Source: JALZUU01 sp964441245
GTDB lineage: Bacteria; Bacteroidota; Bacteroidia; Chitinophagales; Saprospiraceae
Reading direction: 5' to 3'
Assembly (NCBI GenBank): GCA_964441245.1
Contig: CAYTVR010000261.1
Coordinates: forward strand, 1 to 10,581
Length of the DNA: 10,581 nt
Shown here piece by piece: positions 1-7,034 of the stretch. Each line of letters starts with the position of its first letter. Position 1 is the first letter of the stretch. The notes beneath the pieces are model-generated. The model was not told where the DNA came from. It saw nothing but the letters and a program-made list of their open reading frames with translations, and ran no database searches. The translations under genes and the position numbers were made by a program.

Positions 1-1299
1 ATCATTGGCTTAAGTGGTTTGATTACACCTTCTTTAGATGAGATGGTTTATGTAGCTAAAGAGATGGAACGCGAAGGTTTTAAAATTCCATTATTGATCG
101 GAGGAGCAACAACTTCTAAGACACATACCGCTGTAAAAATCGAACAAAATTATACCGGACCAGTGGTACACGTTCTAGATGCTTCTCGTTGTGTAGGTGT
201 TGCGAGTGCCTTGTTGAGCGAAGAAGAAGGAGCTAAAGCAAAATTTGTAAATGGGGTCACTGAAGAATACGAGCGCGTTCGAAAACTACGGGGTAATCGA
301 AAATCAAATAAAAAATATTTAACCCTCAATAAGGCAAGAGCCAATAAATTGAAATTAGATTGGACTGATTTTCAAGCTGTGAAGCCTACTTTTTTAGGTT
401 TAAAAACTTTTGAAAATTATTCCTTAGAAGAATTGTCAGAATATATTGATTGGACACCATTTTTTACAAGTTGGCAATTAAGAGGAAAATATCCTGCGAT
501 TTTTGAAGATGAAGTGATTGGAGAAGAATCCAAAAAATTATTCAATGATGCGCAGAGTTTATTGCGTCGCATCATCGATGAAAAGTGGTTAGAAGCACGT
601 GCCGTGATTGGTTTTTTTCCTGCCAATAGCATCAATGACGATGACATTGAATTGTATAATGAAAATGAAAATAAAGAAGTCAAAGCTGTACTACATAGTT
701 TACGTCAGCAAAGACAAAAAGCGCCAGGTCAATCAAATTATAGTTTAACAGATTTTATCGCACCTAAAGATACTGGTAAAGAAGATTACATTGGTGCCTT
801 TGCGGTCACTGCAGGAATTGGCATTGAAAAATACGTTAAGCAATTTGAAGCAGATCTAGATGATTATAACGCCATCATGTTAAAAGCATTGGCAGATCGT
901 TTGGCGGAAGCCTTGGCAGAACGCATGCATGAGCGTGTTCGTAAAGAATTTTGGGGCTATGCTAGTGCAGAACGCTTGGAAAATGAAGAACTCATTTCTG
1001 AAAAATATCAAGGTATCCGCCCCGCACCTGGTTACCCTGCTTGTCCAGAACATACCGAGAAAAAGACCCTTTTTGAAATACTCGATGCCGAAAAAAATAC
1101 AGGAATGATACTTACAGAGAGTTACTCTATGTATCCTGCTGCGTCTGTAAGTGGGTGGTATTTTGCACATCCAGAATCTAGATATTTTGGTTTAGGCCAA
1201 ATTTCCAAAGATCAAGTAGAAGATTATGCAGAGCGGAAGGAGATGAATGTGGAAGAGGCGGAACGGTGGCTGGCGCCTAGTTTGAATTATGATGTGTAA
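1..1299 (+). CDS. metH: Methionine synthase, cobalamin-dependent, C-terminal part (5' end outside window)
   Basis: The enzyme transfers a methyl group from methyltetrahydrofolate to homocysteine through methylcobalamin in the cytoplasm. The open frame runs in from position 1. Its first codons read IIGLSGLITPS, the cobalamin-domain stretch that matches Ser804, Thr808 and Ser810 of the E. coli enzyme; the DxHxxG cobalt-ligand motif lies upstream of the window. After the 'LLIGGATTSKTHTAVKI' stretch and a variable linker comes the AdoMet-dependent reactivation domain, from roughly nt 330 to the end. It contains IDWTPFF (near nt 445), the RxxxGY AdoMet motif in GIRPAPGYPACPEHTEK (nt 1009-1059), SVSGWYF, and the typical C-terminal WLAPSLNYD. 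The reactivation domain looks complete and intact. Whether the protein is a single chain or one half of a split MetH, as in some Bacteroidota, cannot be seen here. The gene is a housekeeping neighbour, not part of the polysaccharide locus. Confidence 0.97.
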   Translation: MIGLSGLITPSLDEMVYVAKEMEREGFKIPLLIGGATTSKTHTAVKIEQNYTGPVVHVLDASRCVGVASALLSEEEGAKAKFVNGVTEEYERVRKLRGNRKSNKKYLTLNKARANKLKLDWTDFQAVKPTFLGLKTFENYSLEELSEYIDWTPFFTSWQLRGKYPAIFEDEVIGEESKKLFNDAQSLLRRIIDEKWLEARAVIGFFPANSINDDDIELYNENENKEVKAVLHSLRQQRQKAPGQSNYSLTDFIAPKDTGKEDYIGAFAVTAGIGIEKYVKQFEADLDDYNAIMLKALADRLAEALAERMHERVRKEFWGYASAERLENEELISEKYQGIRPAPGYPACPEHTEKKTLFEILDAEKNTGMILTESYSMYPAASVSGWYFAHPESRYFGLGQISKDQVEDYAERKEMNVEEAERWLAPSLNYDV

Positions 1300-1360
1300 G
1301 GTTGATGAATTTTTGTTAAATAGGGATTGGAAAGTAAATTATATTCAAAAATATTAAAAT

Positions 1361-1402
1361 GTAAGTAAAAAACGAAGATTATCAATAATCTACTTACTTT
1401 TG
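1361..1402 (+). promoter_or_regulatory. Candidate promoter with overlapping hairpin, before the SLBB exporter gene
   Basis: TACTTTTG at 1395-1402 matches the Bacteroidota -7 box TAnnTTTG exactly and lies 43 bp before the ATG of the exporter. No TTTG -33 box is seen at the right distance, so this is half a promoter by sequence. A stem GTAAGT (1361-1366) / ACTTAC (1392-1397) encloses a second stem AGATTAT (1376-1382) / ATAATCT (1385-1391), with nine unpaired bases on the left side. The right arm overlaps the -7 box. The structure may be an operator or a weak metH terminator; no T tract long enough for a good terminator follows. Confidence 0.5.
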
Positions 1403-1445
1403 CAGGCTAATAAAGAAAAAATAGACCTTTTAGGTTTCAAAAACT

Positions 1446-4178
1446 ATGAAAAAATACATATTACTCTTGTTTTTATTTACCATGTTGGTAAGCACTCTTT
1501 CAGCGCAACAGATTCCGGTGGACCAAGAAACTGTTCAAAATGAATTGAAGAAAAGAGGACTTAAAGAAGATGATGTAAGAAAAAAATTACTAGAAAAAGG
1601 AATTGATATTAATAACATAGATGCGAGCCAACTTCCAGATTTAGAACAAGCATTAGAGGATGCTGTACGAGAATTAGAAGAAGAAAATCAAAATGCAGTT
1701 GAAGAGACCACAGAAAAAATATTGAACGAAGAGATCAAAGAAGTTGCAAAAGATGCTGCTGTAGAAATCCAAGAATCTGTAGAAGATGGAGCGACTGTCG
1801 AGGAAGCTATTGCAGAAGAATTAATTGAAGAAGCTACAGAAGATTTACCTGATACGAGGATTTATGGACAACAATTATTTCGAGATAAAACTTTAAAGGT
1901 ATTTAGCCCTTCTGAAGATGTTGCTCCGCCTGATTCTTACATACTTGGTCCTGGAGATAAGATCAATATTTCTATTTGGGGAGTTTCTCAAGAAGATGCC
2001 ACTTTTGCAATTGATAAAGAAGGAAAGATCAAGCCAAGTGGGATGAATCGAATTAGTCTCAAAGGACTTTCTTTTGGCCAAGCCAAGAAAAAATTACAAA
2101 GTCGGTTTTCTCAATTCTACCGATTTCGTCCTGAAGAATTTGAAGTGACCATCACTTATTCACGTACAATCACGGTTAATATTTATGGAGAAGTGTTTAG
2201 TCCAGGGAGTTTTACTATTCCTGCGACGAATACAGCATTCAACGCCTTAATAGCTGCGGGTGGACCATCTAATATTGGTAGTGTAAGAAATATTAGATTG
2301 ATACGAGCTGGTGTTCAATCTAAAAGAATTGATGTATACGAGTTTATGATAGATCCCACAGTGCAAGAAGAATTTTATTTGCAAGCTAATGACATTATTC
2401 ATGTAGGTGTAATGGATAAATTAGTCACGATCAATGGTGCCATTCGAAGACCGTTCAAATACGAATTATTAGAAGGAGAAGAATTAAAACAACTGATTAA
2501 ATATGCTGGAGGACTTCAGGATAATGCCTATCAAGGAAATATACAGATTAAGCGATTTGAAGACGACAAAGAGAAAATTTTTGATGTAAAATTAAATGAT
2601 TTACTTCGAAGTAATAGTGATTTTAAACTTTTAAGTGGTGATGAAGTAACCGTATTAACGATTCCTGAAAAAATTGAAAATTTTGTAAAAATATCTGGTG
2701 CAGTTGAATTTCCAAATAACTATGAGATTAGTGCTGGAATGCGGATAAAAGATTTATTGGACAAAGGAGTACTGTCTAAAAGTGCCAGGACTGACGTTGC
2801 TTTTTTAATTCATGTCAGATCAAATAATACGGTCAATTATGAAAAAATAAATATTGATGAAATTTTGCAAAATCCATCTAATCCAAGTAATAGAATTTTA
2901 GCGCCAAGAGATCAACTGCAAATCTTATCTCAAACTAGTTATGTGGATAAAGCGACTATTAGTGTGGCCGGAGCTGTAAGAAATCCTAGTCAATATACTT
3001 ATGATCCGGAGGAAAGTTTAAGAATTGATGATGCAATTTTACTAGCAGGAGGTTTGAAGCCAGGAGCAACTAATTTTGCATATCTTCATCGAACTGATCC
3101 CAAAAATAGAAAGGAAAAAGAGTATATTCGAGTTGACTTAGCTCAAATAATTGCAGATTCTTCTTCTTCAGAAAATTTAGAATTAAAGCCATTTGATCGA
3201 TTAGTTGTTTATTCTAATAGTACTTTTTTCGATAAGTCAACGGTGAGAGTAAGTGGAGCAGTTAAAAACCCAGGAGAGTTTATTTTTGACGAAACGCTTA
3301 GTTTGACTGATGTTTTGACAATGGCTGGAGGATTAAGACTTCAAGCTGCTACTAATCGAGTAGAAATATTCCGGGTCGTCATTCAAAATAATGACCCTAC
3401 TGAAACAATAGTAGCTACCTTGGACATAGATGAAGATTTAAAAGTAAGTGGAGATGAATTTAACTTAGAACCTTTTGATCAAATTGTAGTTAGGAATGTG
3501 CCTGATTTTGAATTTCAGCAAATAGTCACTATAGAAGGAGAAGTGAGGTATCCTGGCCCTTATCCTTTAATTTCTGATAACGAAAAATTAGTAAGTGTCT
3601 TGAATAGATCTGGTGGTTTGACCAAAGAAGCTTTTCCGGATGGGGTAAGAATTTATAGAGTAGAAGGAAGTGGTGTAATCATTCCAAATCTAAAAGAGGC
3701 ACTAAGAAATAATAATTCAGAATTTAACTTTATTTTGAAACGTGGAGACCGTATTGTGATTCCTAAGGTGAAAGATCTGGTAGGAATACAGCTAGCCAAT
3801 ACTAAGGCAGGAGAGGTTTACCCTGATAAAACCTTATCTCAAGGTAAATTTAGAGTAGCTTATTCAAAAGGGAAAAACGCTAAATATTATTTAGATGAAT
3901 ATACGGCAGGTATCAGTGAAAAAGGAAGAAAACGTTTAATTACGGTAGAGCACGCAAATGGAAAAATAGAACGGACCAAGAATTTTATACTTTTTAAAAA
4001 GTATCCAAAAATATATGCCGGATCTGTAATTTCTGTAGGCAAGAAAAGAGAAAAAGTAAAAGAGGAAAGGAGTGAGATTAAGAGAGAACCAGTTGATTGG
4101 GGAAAAGTGATATCTAATTCTATAGCACAGGTTACAGCAGTATTAACATTAGTAATATTAGTTCAAAGACTAGATTGA
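1446..4178 (+). CDS. Large SLBB/poly-export domain protein, outer-membrane polysaccharide exporter (Wza-like)
   Basis: This 910-aa protein is a likely channel for capsule or exopolysaccharide export across the outer membrane. Residues 1-20 form a Sec signal peptide with probable cleavage at LSA|QQ; there is no lipobox cysteine, unlike E. coli Wza. Residues about 22-140 are highly acidic and probably helical, with many Glu-rich stretches. A poly-export domain starts near D163 (DSYILGPGDKINISIWG). Six SLBB-like units follow, beginning near residues 241, 324, 410, 501, 596 and 690, each with a 'v.GAV.nPG' strand pair and usually 'AGGL'. The last 20 or so residues (near 888-908) form a hydrophobic or amphipathic helix that could sit in the outer membrane. 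The protein is more than twice the length of Wza (about 380 aa). The start is fixed by the signal peptide. Wzz lies 937 bp downstream, which supports a role in polysaccharide export; the polymer is unknown. Confidence 0.9.
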   Translation: MKKYILLLFLFTMLVSTLSAQQIPVDQETVQNELKKRGLKEDDVRKKLLEKGIDINNIDASQLPDLEQALEDAVRELEEENQNAVEETTEKILNEEIKEVAKDAAVEIQESVEDGATVEEAIAEELIEEATEDLPDTRIYGQQLFRDKTLKVFSPSEDVAPPDSYILGPGDKINISIWGVSQEDATFAIDKEGKIKPSGMNRISLKGLSFGQAKKKLQSRFSQFYRFRPEEFEVTITYSRTITVNIYGEVFSPGSFTIPATNTAFNALIAAGGPSNIGSVRNIRLIRAGVQSKRIDVYEFMIDPTVQEEFYLQANDIIHVGVMDKLVTINGAIRRPFKYELLEGEELKQLIKYAGGLQDNAYQGNIQIKRFEDDKEKIFDVKLNDLLRSNSDFKLLSGDEVTVLTIPEKIENFVKISGAVEFPNNYEISAGMRIKDLLDKGVLSKSARTDVAFLIHVRSNNTVNYEKINIDEILQNPSNPSNRILAPRDQLQILSQTSYVDKATISVAGAVRNPSQYTYDPEESLRIDDAILLAGGLKPGATNFAYLHRTDPKNRKEKEYIRVDLAQIIADSSSSENLELKPFDRLVVYSNSTFFDKSTVRVSGAVKNPGEFIFDETLSLTDVLTMAGGLRLQAATNRVEIFRVVIQNNDPTETIVATLDIDEDLKVSGDEFNLEPFDQIVVRNVPDFEFQQIVTIEGEVRYPGPYPLISDNEKLVSVLNRSGGLTKEAFPDGVRIYRVEGSGVIIPNLKEALRNNNSEFNFILKRGDRIVIPKVKDLVGIQLANTKAGEVYPDKTLSQGKFRVAYSKGKNAKYYLDEYTAGISEKGRKRLITVEHANGKIERTKNFILFKKYPKIYAGSVISVGKKREKVKEERSEIKREPVDWGKVISNSIAQVTAVLTLVILVQRLD

Positions 4179-4405
4179 TATCAGCAATTTTTTAAAATAG
4201 GATTTTAGATTTATTTAGATGACTATGAATTAATAAGAAGCGGAAAAAGAAAAATATAACAGAACCTATTAGTCAGACATTGACTTTATAGATTAGGGGA
4301 TGACAATTTTAAAAATGAGGTATACACAATTAATTGACCTCATTTGGAATCAGCTTCCTGATATACCACTTTGGAAATCGATATTCTGGAAATTGAAATT
4401 TAAAC

Positions 4406-4796
4406 ATGTATAGTACCTTAAATCATATAGGTGGACACCGAAGTATAGATATAAGTATTAACAGGGCCGTTAAAATCCTTTTTAGAAACTCAAAGTAAGA
4501 GCATTGTGTGAATGGAAAAGTTGGAAATATTAGAGCTCAATGTTCAACCAGAACATGTTAATATAATATTGAGTATTCCTCTAAAAATATCGATATTAAA
4601 AGTGATCGGTATATTGAAAAGAAAAATAGCGATAAAAATATTCAAAAGTTTGAAGACTTACTGGGGAAACCACTTTTGGTCCCGAGATTATTGCTCCTCT
4701 ACAGTTGGTGTTGATGAAAGGAAGATTAGAAAATATGTAAAATATCGAGAGTAACAAGAAAGATTTTCTGAGGAACAATAACAGAAGTTTGATTTT
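4406..4796 (+). pseudogene. Decayed IS200/IS605-family TnpA transposase (Y1, HUH type)
   Basis: The remains of a single-strand transposase can be read across frames. Frame 2 at 4406 gives MYSTLNH, like the family N-terminus. Frame 1 at 4432 gives WTPKYRYK. Frame 3 at 4455 gives VLTGPL. Frame 1 at 4495 gives VRALCEWK. From 4518, frame 3 gives KLEILELNVQPEHVN and continues to YWGNHFWSRDYC, STVGVDERKIRKYVKYRE and a stop at 4752-4754. These strings in this order match IS200-like TnpA. Damage includes about ten codons lost between STLNH and WTPKY, and at least three frameshifts. One frameshift is TGGAAAAG at 4513-4520, where the family's WKKL would need one more A. The catalytic HxH is now HVN, although the Tyr of IRKYVKY remains. 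After the stop, QERFSEEQ looks like the old C-terminus. No accessory tnpB is visible. The element is dead; its exact ends cannot be set. Confidence 0.85.
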
Positions 4797-4825
4797 TAGT
4801 CTCCTAAATGGCTTCGTTTAATGCC

Positions 4826-4840
4826 ACCTTCTAAGAAGGT
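4826..4840. repeat. Perfect hairpin near the 3' end of the IS200 remnant
   Basis: ACCTTC (4826-4831) and GAAGGT (4835-4840) form a six-pair stem with a TAA loop, about 70 bp after the old transposase stop. IS200/IS605 elements carry subterminal hairpins recognised by TnpA, so this may be the former right-end structure. It could also be a weak terminator, since T-rich sequence follows. A second short pairing, TGGC/GCCA, lies just before it (4809-4825). Confidence 0.4.
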
Positions 4841-5115
4841 AGATTCTTTATTGTTCATTACTTGGATTGGTGATGGTTAAAAAGACTATTAATAAAGGAT
4901 GAACACGACCTATTAGGGATTTATTTATATGTATAAAATGCTATACGATGTGCAAAGCATTTCCTGAAATGTATCAAACCGAGGAATTTAAAAAACTTCA
5001 AAAAATTATAATTAGAAATCCCCATTTATTTAAATAGGATGTTCGTATTAGGCATATAACAATTGGGTAGGTTATTTTTCTCTAACCCCTAAAATATAAA
5101 AGTCTTTAAAAAGCA

Positions 5116-6207
5116 ATGGAAGAACAACTACAATCTAAATATTCTAAAGATGATGAAGTTAGCTTAAAAGAGCTTCTAATAAAGATTCAAGAATTCTATA
5201 AAGAGGTATTTAATAATTGGAAATTAGTAATTCTTATACCAATTCCATTTATACTAATTTTTTTATACAGAGCATATATAACGCCTAAAATTTACCCAGC
5301 TGAATTAACTTTTATGGTGAATGAGAATGAAGGTAATAGTATGGGAGGAGTAAATGCAATATTAGGCCAATTTGGTCTTGGAGGAAGGGGAGGAGGAAAG
5401 AGTAACTTGGATAAGATGTTAGAATTAGCAACTTCACGAAAAATTATTCAAAATGTGATTTTTGAAAAATCAATAGTTGAAGATAATATGGACTATTTGG
5501 CAAATGATATAATTAATGTTTATGATTTACATGAAAAATGGGAAAAAGACACCACAGGCTTAGCTAATTTTTTTTTCCCCGATAAAATAATTGCTGATTC
5601 GTTTAATAAATCAGAGAATAAAGTATTGAAAACGATATATGCATTGATAGTTGGTACTAAAAAAACAGAAGGGATTTTGAATACTTCCTTTTCCCAAGAA
5701 ACGGGAATAATGAAAATAAAAGTAGACTCTAAATCTGAAGCTCTTTCAATTAAATTGTCTAAGTCTGTATATGAAAATTTATCTAAATTTTATGTGGAAA
5801 AATCAGTTGAAAAGCAATCTGAAACATATAAAGTTGTAAAGGAAAAAGTAGATTCAATAAAATTTTTATTAGCAGCAAAGGAATACTCTCTAGCTAGTTT
5901 TAAAGATTCTAATCGTGGTTTATGGACAACAAAAACTAGATTAAGTGAATTGAGACTTCAAAGAGATGTACAGGTTTTGAGTGCAATGTATGGCGAATCC
6001 ATAAAGAATTTAGAAATAGCTGATTTTACTTTAAAAAATAAAACTCCTTTTATCCAAATAATTGATGCACCAATAGCTCCGATTGATCCAGTGGTAGAAT
6101 CTAAGCTAAAAGCAATCTTCTTAGGAGGATTTTTGGGAGGATTTTTAATAGTTAGCTTTATTATAATGCGTAAAATTTATCGGGATACAATGGCTGAAAT
6201 ACACTGA
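5116..6207 (+). CDS. Wzz-type chain-length determinant (polysaccharide co-polymerase), no kinase domain
   Basis: This 363-aa inner-membrane protein probably sets the chain length of a polysaccharide and may connect to the SLBB exporter. The topology is that of the Wzz family: a short cytoplasmic N-terminus with a predicted amphipathic helix, TM1 at about residues 37-53, a large periplasmic domain rich in charged helices, and TM2 at about 332-351 with a basic cytoplasmic tail (MRKIYRD). Just before TM2 is the family's proline-rich segment, FIQIIDAPIAPIDP, with prolines at 319, 322 and 325. TM2 contains the GGFLGGF glycine pattern. A glycine-rich stretch (residues 77-94, GLGGRGGG) follows the first periplasmic strand. 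No Walker motifs or tyrosine cluster are present, so any BY-kinase would be a separate gene. It lies downstream of the transposase remnant, and its own promoter was not identified. Confidence 0.9.
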   Translation: MEEQLQSKYSKDDEVSLKELLIKIQEFYKEVFNNWKLVILIPIPFILIFLYRAYITPKIYPAELTFMVNENEGNSMGGVNAILGQFGLGGRGGGKSNLDKMLELATSRKIIQNVIFEKSIVEDNMDYLANDIINVYDLHEKWEKDTTGLANFFFPDKIIADSFNKSENKVLKTIYALIVGTKKTEGILNTSFSQETGIMKIKVDSKSEALSIKLSKSVYENLSKFYVEKSVEKQSETYKVVKEKVDSIKFLLAAKEYSLASFKDSNRGLWTTKTRLSELRLQRDVQVLSAMYGESIKNLEIADFTLKNKTPFIQIIDAPIAPIDPVVESKLKAIFLGGFLGGFLIVSFIIMRKIYRDTMAEIH

Positions 6208-6222
6208 TATTCTTAAGAATAT
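6207..6222. repeat. 16-bp perfect palindrome overlapping the wzz stop codon
   Basis: ATATTCTTAAGAATAT reads the same on both strands and shares its first base with the TGA stop of the Wzz gene. No T tract follows, so it is not a normal terminator. It could be a transcript-stabilising or protein-binding site. In sequence this AT-rich it may also be chance. Confidence 0.4.
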
Positions 6223-6234
6223 AAAATATAAAAT

Positions 6235-6402
6235 TTGAGTAGTATTGTTACCCAATCTTACCAATTCTGAGCTTGAATTATTTATTTATTTAATAGATAA
6301 ATAATTTGGAAAAAGATGACAGATTGAGTAGTTTTGCTACTCAAATATGATAATGATAGAAACCTTAATTTCTTCGAAAACACGAATAAAATTACTACTC
6401 AA
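6235..6402. repeat. Four copies of TTGAGTAG / CTACTCAA around the start of the winged-helix gene
   Basis: TTGAGTAG occurs at 6235-6242 and 6324-6331 on the + strand. Its reverse complement CTACTCAA occurs at 6337-6344 and 6395-6402, the last inside the coding region. The two central copies form a perfect hairpin of eight pairs with a TTTTG loop that ends two bases before the ATG at 6347. The first two copies are similar over a longer stretch (TTGAGTAGTnTTG). This looks like an operator set for the adjacent winged-helix protein; binding is an inference. Confidence 0.5.
6305..6336 (+). promoter_or_regulatory. Bacteroidota-type promoter for the winged-helix gene
   Basis: TTTG at 6305-6308 is followed after 20 bases by TAGTTTTG at 6329-6336, a full match to the TTTG / TAnnTTTG pattern. 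Transcription would start around 6341-6345, so the mRNA would be almost leaderless for an ATG at 6347 or the second in-frame ATG at 6353. The -7 box lies in the loop and inner stem of the TTGAGTAG/CTACTCAA hairpin, where a bound repressor would block it. Confidence 0.6.
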
Positions 6403-6886
6403 GTTTTTCTTGAATAGTAATACTACTTCTTATTTACGTGGTTTAGAAGGAGAATTTGGTGAATCTTCTAATGCAATTCGACTAGAACTTAACAAACTAG
6501 AAAAGGCAGGAATGCTCTCTTCCTTTGTAGATGGTAACAAAAAAATGTTTCGAGCTAATACTAACCATCCTTTATTTAAAGAGGTTCATAGTATTATTTT
6601 AAAACAACTCGGAATAGATCGAATTATAGAAACCGTTATTAAGCGATTGGGGGATGTAGAAAAAGTGTACTTGATTGGAGAGTTTTCAAAAGGAATTGAT
6701 AGTCAAATCATTGATTTGGTTTTTATTGGTAATATTGATAAGGGGTATTTAATCAATTTAATTGAAAAAGTAGAAGTACTAATTAAACGTAAAATTAGAT
6801 ATATAGCTTATACTCAGACTGAAATAAAGGAAGTTGATTGGACTAAATTTGATCCTGAACCTTTATTGCTTTGGTCAGAGGATTAG
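6347..6886 (+). CDS. Winged-helix DNA-binding protein fused to a degenerate nucleotidyltransferase-like domain
   Basis: This 179-aa protein is a likely transcription regulator. Residues 1-75 form an ArsR/MarR-like winged helix: helices around 10-24, a helix-turn-helix around 29-56 (YLRGLEGEFGESSNAIRLEL, then NKLEKAGML), and a wing at about 57-72. Residues 100-165 resemble the small MNT nucleotidyltransferase fold (VYLIGEFSKG, then IIDLVFIG). The family motif is GS...G followed by DxD. Here it is GE at 111-112 with G116, and IID at 121-123, so the first metal-binding Asp is replaced by Ile. Catalysis is therefore doubtful and a sensing or binding role is more likely. The start at 6347 is one of two close ATGs (the other at 6353). 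The neighbours are Wzz upstream and a UpxY-like antiterminator 148 bp downstream. The target and ligand are unknown. Confidence 0.75.
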   Translation: MIMIETLISSKTRIKLLLKFFLNSNTTSYLRGLEGEFGESSNAIRLELNKLEKAGMLSSFVDGNKKMFRANTNHPLFKEVHSIILKQLGIDRIIETVIKRLGDVEKVYLIGEFSKGIDSQIIDLVFIGNIDKGYLINLIEKVEVLIKRKIRYIAYTQTEIKEVDWTKFDPEPLLLWSED

Positions 6887-6941
6887 TAATTGAATTAACA
6901 AATTTTAACTAAAAAGAACTTTGATTTTAATAAAATAGGTG

Positions 6942-6953
6942 CAGTATTGTTAC
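6942..6953 (+). promoter_or_regulatory. Third copy of the nAGTwTTGyTAC motif, possible promoter box
   Basis: CAGTATTGTTAC here matches TAGTATTGTTAC at 6240-6251 and TAGTTTTGCTAC at 6329-6340. Identity to the 6240 copy is unbroken over AGTATTGTTACC (6943-6954). TTTG at 6920-6923 lies 18 bases upstream, as a -33 box would. If used as a promoter, RNA would start inside the following hairpin and so escape termination. The same bases form part of the terminator's left arm, so promoter and terminator functions would exclude each other. Confidence 0.35.
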
Positions 6954-6987
6954 CGATCCCATTTTCATAGGGATCGGGACAATTTTT
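6946..6987 (+). terminator. Intrinsic terminator between the two regulator genes
   Basis: CCGATCCC (6953-6960) and GGGATCGG (6970-6977) form a perfect GC-rich stem with a nine-base loop. ATTGT (6946-6950) and ACAAT (6979-6983) extend it after a small internal loop, and a run of Ts ends at 6987. It is the best terminator structure in the window. It would stop transcripts that read through the winged-helix gene before they reach the antiterminator gene, which makes it a natural control point. Confidence 0.75.
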
Positions 6988-7002
6988 AGAAAGAATTTAA
7001 CG

Positions 7003-7029
7003 AATCCTAGACATTGTTTAAATCCTAGA
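7003..7029. repeat. 9-bp direct repeat just before the antiterminator gene
   Basis: AATCCTAGA occurs at 7003-7011 and 7021-7029, start to start 18 bp apart, ending five bases before the ATG at 7035. The spacing of nearly two helical turns suits a dimeric binding protein on one face of the DNA, or a site read in the RNA leader. No function is shown by the sequence. Confidence 0.45.
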
Positions 7030-7034
7030 TAGGT

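Larger units (their letters stand above)
4179..5115. other. 937-bp gap without an intact gene, holding a dead insertion sequence
   Basis: This stretch separates the SLBB and Wzz genes, which are often adjacent. Its centre (4406-4796) is a decayed IS200-type transposase, listed separately. Two short open frames outside it are not recognised. One is at 4315-4413 (32 codons, beginning MRYTQLIDLIWNQLP). The other is at 4948-5037 (29 codons, beginning MCKAFPEMYQTEEFKK), and its frame stays open upstream for another dozen or so codons without a start. Both could be gene debris. No tRNA and no clear terminator behind the SLBB gene are visible. Before wzz there is only a weak pairing of GGTTA with TAACC around 5070-5090, and no convincing TAnnTTTG box. 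Confidence 0.6.

Noticed and set aside
150..1170. Minus-strand open frames at 150-344, 417-683 and 880-1170
   Set aside because: They lie wholly inside the clearly coding metH frame and show no recognisable protein features.
1300..1445. Riboswitch (cobalamin or SAM) near metH
   Set aside because: This is the downstream side of metH; only a hairpin and a -7 box are visible, with no conserved riboswitch core.
1893..2081. Minus-strand open frame inside the SLBB gene
   Set aside because: It is antisense to the conserved poly-export domain and has no independent support.
4512..4754. An intact 80-aa gene starting at 4512
   Set aside because: The frame is the C-terminal part of a broken TnpA; the upstream motifs continue in other frames and the HUH motif is damaged, so it is not a functional small gene.
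4596..4778. Minus-strand 60-codon frame in the intergenic gap
   Set aside because: It is antisense to the TnpA remnant, whose + strand motifs explain the open frame.
4265..4915. ACCTATTAG occurring at about 4265 and 4906 as a possible target-site duplication around the IS remnant
   Set aside because: IS200/IS605 elements do not make target duplications, and a 9-mer match in AT-rich sequence over 650 bp is weak.
5060..5095. Promoter or hairpin directly before wzz
   Set aside because: The stem GGTTA/TAACC is short and TATTTTTC lacks the final G of the -7 box; there is not enough for a feature call.
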